Assembly: GCF_963678635.1 (NCBI RefSeq)
Contig: NC_087065.1
Coordinates: forward strand, 40,053,430-40,117,429
Length of the DNA: 64,000 bases
From: Symsagittifera roscoffensis
Taxonomy: Eukaryota > Xenacoelomorpha > Acoela > Convolutidae
Direction: 5' to 3'
Shown here: positions 60,501 through 64,000 of the stretch, piece by piece
Numbering within the stretch: the first letter of the stretch is position 1
Layout: every line of letters starts with the position of its first letter
Made by a program: the position numbers and the translations under genes
The notes under the pieces: model-generated
What the model saw: the letters and a program-made list of their open reading frames with translations, nothing else
Told to the model about the DNA's origin: nothing
Databases searched by the model: none

Positions 60501-63478
60501 GAGTTATAATTTGGTAAATTGATGCATTTCAAGACGAAAGGTCGGGTGTTTAACGCATTTAAATAGGAGAGATTTTGCAAAATAGCCAAACAATGAAGTT
60601 TGACAGGTCCTATTGTCCACCAATCGGCTGAAAAGCCCTTCTTTACAATCAAAAAGGGACCCTATTTAACTGCACTCTAGCTTCTTTAAAAAAAATTGTC
60701 GACTTTTTTAGAGAGCAAATTCATTTTGCGAGCTCTAATAAAATACTGAAAAGACCCTGCCTTTTGCAAACTTTGTTTAAAAAGAAAAGGGACAGAACAA
60801 AAAAAAAGTGTGGCAGAAAAACTGAAGCTAATAGGCAATGGGTGGGTCTATCGATCCAATTAACTCTAAAAACTATTCTTCCTAAAGCAAAATGGAGTTA
60901 TAAATTAACTTTCTACTCAAAAGTAGTATTGATTATGACTATATCCCGCCGTTTCAACCATGACGTCACACAAAATCGATAGATTACTTTATGATTGATT
61001 TGAAATGTCAATTTAACGCTTCAATTGTTTGAGAACAAAGCTAATTCAAGATTTCGTTTTCTCATTGGATCTGAATCAAATCTGATTTTAATATAAACCT
61101 GAAGAAAACCATGATTTTAAAACAAAATAATAAATTATTTGCTTATTAATTATTTAATCAAAATATGAATTGTTAAAAAACATTTCAAATTGAATCTTTC
61201 GAAAGGTTAGAACTTTATTAGAAAAACCTGACAAAAAATTAAGCACTCTGTTTAGCCAATACACTTTCAATGGTTGTTGATGGTTTTAGCAGTTTCAAGA
61301 TATTTGAATTTTTCTTGATGTGTCTATTTGCGAAAAATACTCCAAAAAAAGATAAGTTTCAGGGAAAAAAAGATAAACTGAGATCTTCTAAGTAATTTTA
61401 GCGACCTTTTGAAGTAGCCACAAATCAAAAATTGGGTGCATTTTTTTTTAAAATTTGAAGTTATCAGAGAATATTTTTTTTGTTTGCAAATTAATCAAAA
61501 AGTTTCCTGCTACTGTAAGAAACGGAAATTGACTTTTTGACTTGAGGGAAACACTAAAATTACTTCTGCATATATTAATGCCTTCTTTATTCTCTCCAAA
61601 GGCCTTTTAACTCCCCATAAATCAATACTTACCAACGGGTGAGATAACAAGCAGCCAGTCGCTATTAATACGGATGAGAAAAGAAAAGAAAAAATCAAAC
61701 CAAGGGAGAAGGAGGGATGTAGCACATAACTTCACTAATTAATGAACACATGCACAAAATCATCAGCCGATATTTTCGCTAATTTTCGGCCCACGCTTCC
61801 GCTAAATTTATGAGTGCGGGAAAAAATGTTAATGGTCAGACTCCGAGCCTTTTCATCGCATTTTCTCTGAAATGCCAGTTTCATTCAATACCAAACTCTT
61901 TTATCGTCAGGTGTTCTTGCCTGCTGCAAACTTCCGAACAAAACATGGCCTCTCAGGGAAACAGTTGCCCTAAAACTGAATTCAGAAAACGCTCCGAAAA
62001 AATTCCAGCAAAAATCGTTGTCTGCAGACTTTAGTACTTAGTTGCTTTTTAAAAATCCTGGATCAAATTAGAGATAAAGTTTCAGTTAGTTCTTTTTATA
62101 TAAAATCAAAATAGTATTGAACTTTTGATTTTAAGAATGCATTCGAGAAAATGCCTAAAATTTCCATAATAAACGAAAATGGAGTAAAAACAGAAAAATA
62201 CAGTGAATAGACAGTTTTTGTTTGAGCAGTAATACAAAATGAATTCTGTTTAGGATGATCACTATTATGTCCTCCTAAATGGCACATTAGTCATTCATGA
62301 CGTCAGACCATCCGATTCGAAGCTGATCTACGCGTGTATTGCCAACAACTACGTTGGCTACGATGTTCTCAGCATCAAACTCGTACTCGACGAACAGATA
62401 GCCTCGAGTAACCTCTACGAAGTGTGGCAAACGTCTACACAGTTTCCACCTTCGATAACGCCCAAAATAAACCTAATCGGAAACGAAAGCACAACCCAAA
62501 ATTATGACCAAATATCATACGATTTGTCGCTCGGGACCACCAGAAAGTACCCTTGGACTCCCGAGAACTCCACACCGGGCGGTGCAGTGAACAACGGCGG
62601 AAGTATTTATGTTCCTGGACCACGGGATCCTGATCCCAAGGTCTCAAGTTCGAGCCCGACTGGTGATCAAAGTACTTTTCGCTTTGAGCCTGATTACAAC
62701 ATGGGTAATTTTAACCCAACTGGCGCTGATAATGGTCCAGGTATGAATGGTGCTCGTAAATCAACGCAAGAAGGGCTTTCGATTGACACTTTTACAACTT
62801 TAATAGCTGTTGCTTGTGGCCTAGTTGTCATATTGGTAGTTATGATTCTAATCATTACTATTTACGCGTTAATGAAACGGAAAAAGATGAACTACCGGCC
62901 GCATAATCAGTTGCTCGTTAGCGTGCCTGTTAATGTGAACGGTCATCATAAGCCACCCATAGCTATGACTAATGATGATGGTAATTATGGCCTGAATGAA
63001 AGCGGGAGGCCATTAATTGAACACCATGATACATCCGAGTATATGTTCATCACATCGCGACGTCCGATGAACGAAGACCAATTCAGGCAGTGCAATGGAA
63101 ACGGAGCTGAGTCGCCTAACGAGTACTTAAACTTCGCAAACGAGCAACTCTCGTCCCAATAGTAACGCCGAAACTCCAACCGACAGCGTCCCGGAGAGTG
63201 TGGGATGTAGCGGGACCACATACACAAACATTAACAACAATAACAACTACCGGTCTGTATCTGGAAACGTGTACAGTACGAATAACAAGTTGAAATTGGT
63301 GTCGCAGCCGACAACTGACAGCATTGATTCGGGTGTTTGTCCGAACAGTAAACGGTCGCAGAGTGAGGAAAACGTGCAACCGCTCAATAAGGTTTTAATC
63401 ACTGGGGGCGGTGACTTTTCTTACGTGACTGAAAAACCAGAACTGGTTGAATTTTGTGACAGGGAATCGATGGTTTAA
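43168..63478 (+). CDS. LRR and Ig domain single-pass membrane receptor (two large exons)
   Basis: Spliced 43168-45516 to 62254 onward, phase 0. Layout: signal peptide, LRRNT, roughly 24 leucine-rich repeats, LRRCT, one Ig domain (Cys752, Trp764, Cys811), a Gly/Pro/Ser/Asn-rich stalk, a transmembrane helix at about 965-990, a KRKK stop-transfer and a cytoplasmic tail. This is the general plan of animal LRR-Ig adhesion/receptor proteins (LINGO, Kekkon, LRIG, AMIGO), but the repeat number exceeds all of these and I assign no orthology. Ligand and pathway are unknown. The protein is 1,085 aa if the stop at 63160-63162 is real; about 1,177 or 1,190 aa if a 40 nt intron or one-base shift connects to the frame ending at 63478. 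The end coordinate given includes that extension. Confidence 0.88.
45530..47340. other. Intronic, nothing recognised
   Basis: A 143 codon ORF at 46305-46736 is the longest here. It has no motif I know and is Lys/Phe/Ile-rich, as random AT-rich frames tend to be. Confidence 0.4.
47345..47400 (-). mobile_element. HINE hairpin-end fragment (very degenerate)
   Basis: The plus strand CCGTATATCAGGGCAAAACTG...GTTCCGATTGACTTTTAAGG resembles the family hairpin end and the adjacent segment only. Confidence 0.45.
47941..48014. repeat. 37 bp tandem duplication
   Basis: Two units of ATGTTTCTAAAAATGAAAC plus an A-rich tail, nearly identical. Confidence 0.8.
48560..48835 (-). mobile_element. HINE fragment in intron
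   Basis: The plus strand shows CTTGCCTCAATTTAG, CTCCGCTTACGCGTTCATGG, GAGCGTTAACTATC and the GTTCGAAAGTCGAAAC end. The hairpin end is missing. Confidence 0.65.
49523..49790 (-). mobile_element. HINE fragment in intron
   Basis: ACATGACTGCCCGTATCAATACG with a broken hairpin, GAATGTTCCGGC, then after unrelated sequence CCCCTCATACGCTATGTTAAG. Internally interrupted. Confidence 0.5.
49791..50944. other. Intronic, nothing firm
   Basis: Two short tandem ACTCACAAATTTTTTT/GGTTTTAACC units near 50660-50720. A tRNA-like B-box sequence near 49898 is discussed under rejected items. Confidence 0.35.
50945..51310 (+). mobile_element. HINE 5' fragment in intron, diverged
   Basis: GAGCTCGGGTGAACTTTTTTC, the CATATAATCGAAAA block, TTTGGGATAACTAACACGCG and TTAATGCGTAAAATAAACC follow the family order. 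The 3' hairpin is missing. Confidence 0.62.
51553..51957 (+). mobile_element. HINE copy in intron, both ends, internally decayed
   Basis: Starts ATTGTTCCGACTTTCGAAG and ends GGTTTTGCTCTGATATGTGAG...CTTG, followed by TT. Confidence 0.75.
52132..52620 (-). mobile_element. HINE copy in intron, full length
   Basis: Plus strand CAAGACTGCTAGTAACAGCG to TTTCGAAAGTCGGAACAA. Core GCGCGTGTATTGTCCC. Hairpin weakened (CAGCGCGAAGCCCTA). Confidence 0.88.
52621..57298. other. Intronic, mostly featureless
   Basis: Contains a GC-richer 39 codon ORF at 54303-54422 (MCNQSPAMAVIVYEDELSLD...) and a short ATTCATTTTATTCAGA tandem near 55940. No known domain. Confidence 0.35.
57299..57822 (-). mobile_element. HINE copy in intron, full length, well preserved
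   Basis: Plus strand CAAGACTGCTCGTATCAGGG with perfect CAGGGC/GCCCTG hairpin, core AATAGCGCGAAATATCTCGC, ends AGTCGGAGTAA. It is one of the copies that keeps the GCGCGAAA motif intact. Confidence 0.9.
57900..58130 (+). mobile_element. HINE fragment in intron
   Basis: AGCTCGAACAAATTTTT, CTCAGCTCAATTTC, GGTGATCCTTTTTTGC, TTATTAACGTGTAAGCGGC and TTAATCCGGCTCAGAAATCG follow the family order. It sits beside the previous copy in inverted orientation. Confidence 0.65.
58660..59334 (+). mobile_element. HINE copy in intron, composite
   Basis: Starts TTGTTCCGACTTTCAAAG, has a second start-like segment near 58972 (TTTGTTCCTACATTTGAAG, GATCGGGGTGGTTTTTTTTC), and ends GAAGCTTTGCCCTGATACTAGCAG then TCTTG. 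Looks like two copies, one inside or beside the other. Confidence 0.65.
59335..62253. other. 3' part of the intron, nothing recognised
   Basis: Only short ORFs. No HINE seen in the last ~2.9 kb before the acceptor. Confidence 0.4.
62254..63162 (+). CDS. Exon 2 of LRR-Ig gene: Ig second half, stalk, TM, tail
   Basis: After the acceptor CTGTTTAG the frame reads DDHYYVLLNGTLVIHDVRPS and then IYACIANNYVG, the F-strand Cys (811) and G-strand of an I-set Ig. NGT at 792-794 is a likely N-glycosylation site. The stalk is rich in Pro, Gly, Ser, Asn and Thr. The transmembrane helix runs LIAVACGLVVILVVMILIIT and is followed by KRKK. The tail has tyrosines in SEYMF and NEYLNF contexts that could be phosphorylated (inference). 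This frame ends LSSQ at TAG 63160-63162. Confidence 0.92.
   Translation, partial: DDHYYVLLNGTLVIHDVRPSDSKLIYACIANNYVGYDVLSIKLVLDEQIASSNLYEVWQTSTQFPPSITPKINLIGNESTTQNYDQISYDLSLGTTRKYPWTPENSTPGGAVNNGGSIYVPGPRDPDPKVSSSSPTGDQSTFRFEPDYNMGNFNPTGADNGPGMNGARKSTQEGLSIDTFTTLIAVACGLVVILVVMILIITIYALMKRKKMNYRPHNQLLVSVPVNVNGHHKPPIAMTNDDGNYGLNESGRPLIEHHDTSEYMFITSRRPMNEDQFRQCNGNGAESPNEYLNFANEQLSSQ
63163..63478 (+). CDS. Probable C-terminal extension of the LRR-Ig tail (other frame)
   Basis: The +1 frame is open from 63131 to a TGG TTT-flanked stop at 63476-63478 and reads TDSVPESVGCSGTTY, NKLKLVSQPTTDSIDSG, ITGGGDFSYVTEKPELVEF and ends RESMV. It has composition like the tail before it and unlike the surrounding AT-rich DNA. 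It joins the main frame if 63123-63162 (GTACTT...AATAG, 40 nt) is an intron, or if one base near 63142 is extra. The last residues S-M-V fit a class I PDZ ligand (S/T-x-hydrophobic). Confidence 0.65.
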
Positions 63479-63538
63479 TTCCACCACAAGATAAAAGCGC
63501 GATTCACAACGCGTGACAAGCACATCCTTTCTACCATC

Positions 63539-63544
63539 AATAAA
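63539..63544 (+). promoter_or_regulatory. Polyadenylation signal AATAAA
   Basis: Canonical AATAAA 61 nt after the stop at 63478, at the expected place for a short 3' UTR. This also supports 63478, rather than 63162, as the end of the coding sequence. Confidence 0.6.
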
Positions 63545-64000
63545 TTTTGGATCTAAACAAAAACCGGCATCGTAAAGAGAATTTTAAATGCAATCTAGAG
63601 TATATTCTACGGTTTTGACATTGTCTCCATTATATGCTTTGTTAATTAATTTTTTATTAATTTCCTCTTTTTTGCTTTGAAAAAAAAACAATCGATTTAA
63701 ATTTTGTCAATGACATAGAAAATAACACTTTTGAAACGTAAAATAAGGATCACTTCTTATATATAATCAAATCTTTTGGGCAAATCTATGACAATTGATT
63801 AGAACGTCAGATTTTAGGTTTCAGAAAAGGCAACCTAACGTGGCTGTTTCATCTTCCAGGTCTTCCATTCTGTCACAAGAAATGGAGTTTGAGTTAAGTT
63901 TAAAGTTGGCTTTAAATTAGTTTTATAATTCGTTATATGAAACTTGTATTGGCTCGAAAAATTATTCTGACTCGAAACTCTTGTTGATCGTAAGATTATG
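63545..64000. other. Downstream non-coding sequence
   Basis: AT-rich with no ORF or repeat recognised. Confidence 0.4.

Larger units (their letters stand above)
45517..62253 (+). other. 16.7 kb phase-0 intron of the LRR-Ig gene
   Basis: Starts GTAAGT and ends CTGTTTAG. It divides the Ig domain between its two cysteines. It contains at least seven HINE copies or fragments in both orientations and no convincing additional exon. Because both sides are phase 0 and the Ig fold is complete after joining, no missing exon is required. Confidence 0.85.

Overview
The window looks like AT-rich nuclear DNA of an invertebrate animal. It holds one animal-type receptor gene with a 16.7 kb intron, Ty3/gypsy and Ty1/copia retrotransposon remains, a dense family of short rolling-circle-like non-autonomous elements, and a fixed-size 200 N assembly gap. 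There is no bacterial gene organisation, no rRNA and no convincing tRNA. I cannot place the phylum from the sequence alone.

Layout. 1-1042 has no gene. 1043-7315 (minus strand) is an almost complete but dead Ty3/gypsy element. It has ~200 bp LTRs, a primer-binding site, gag with two zinc knuckles, a -1 frameshift site, protease, RT, a rearranged RNase H region, integrase and a Ser/Thr/acid-rich 3' ORF. 8.5-13.0 kb holds GC-richer, splice-flanked exon-like blocks that I do not recognise, followed by a perfect 72 bp tandem duplication. 15.9-20.1 kb is a nest of Helentron-like short elements (called HINE here) around the gap. 20.2-25.2 kb is a second decayed gypsy element lacking the RT catalytic core. 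It was segmentally duplicated to 26.4-29.6 kb, and one HINE inserted into the second copy only, so the first copy preserves the empty site. 29.6-36.7 kb holds more HINEs, including a head-to-tail array, a 670 bp duplication and short tandem repeats. 37.6-41.3 kb has two ~1 kb elements with terminal inverted repeats, ATAATCGATTAT palindromes and an internal C-rich minisatellite; between them lies a copia integrase remnant.

43168-63478 (plus) is the only clear host gene: a single-pass membrane protein with signal peptide, LRRNT, roughly two dozen leucine-rich repeats, LRRCT, one Ig domain and a cytoplasmic tail. Its 16,737 bp phase-0 intron splits the Ig domain and contains several HINEs. The 3' end is ambiguous. 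The open frame stops at 63162, but a 40 nt intron or a one-base shift would continue into a coding-looking frame ending at 63478 with a PDZ-ligand-like Ser-Met-Val terminus; a polyadenylation signal follows.

The most notable system is the HINE family: about two dozen copies with a terminal hairpin, a subterminal asymmetric inverted repeat (TGTTCCGACT/AGTCGGAACA), TT insertion preference, head-to-tail junctions and a conserved CpG-rich palindromic core.
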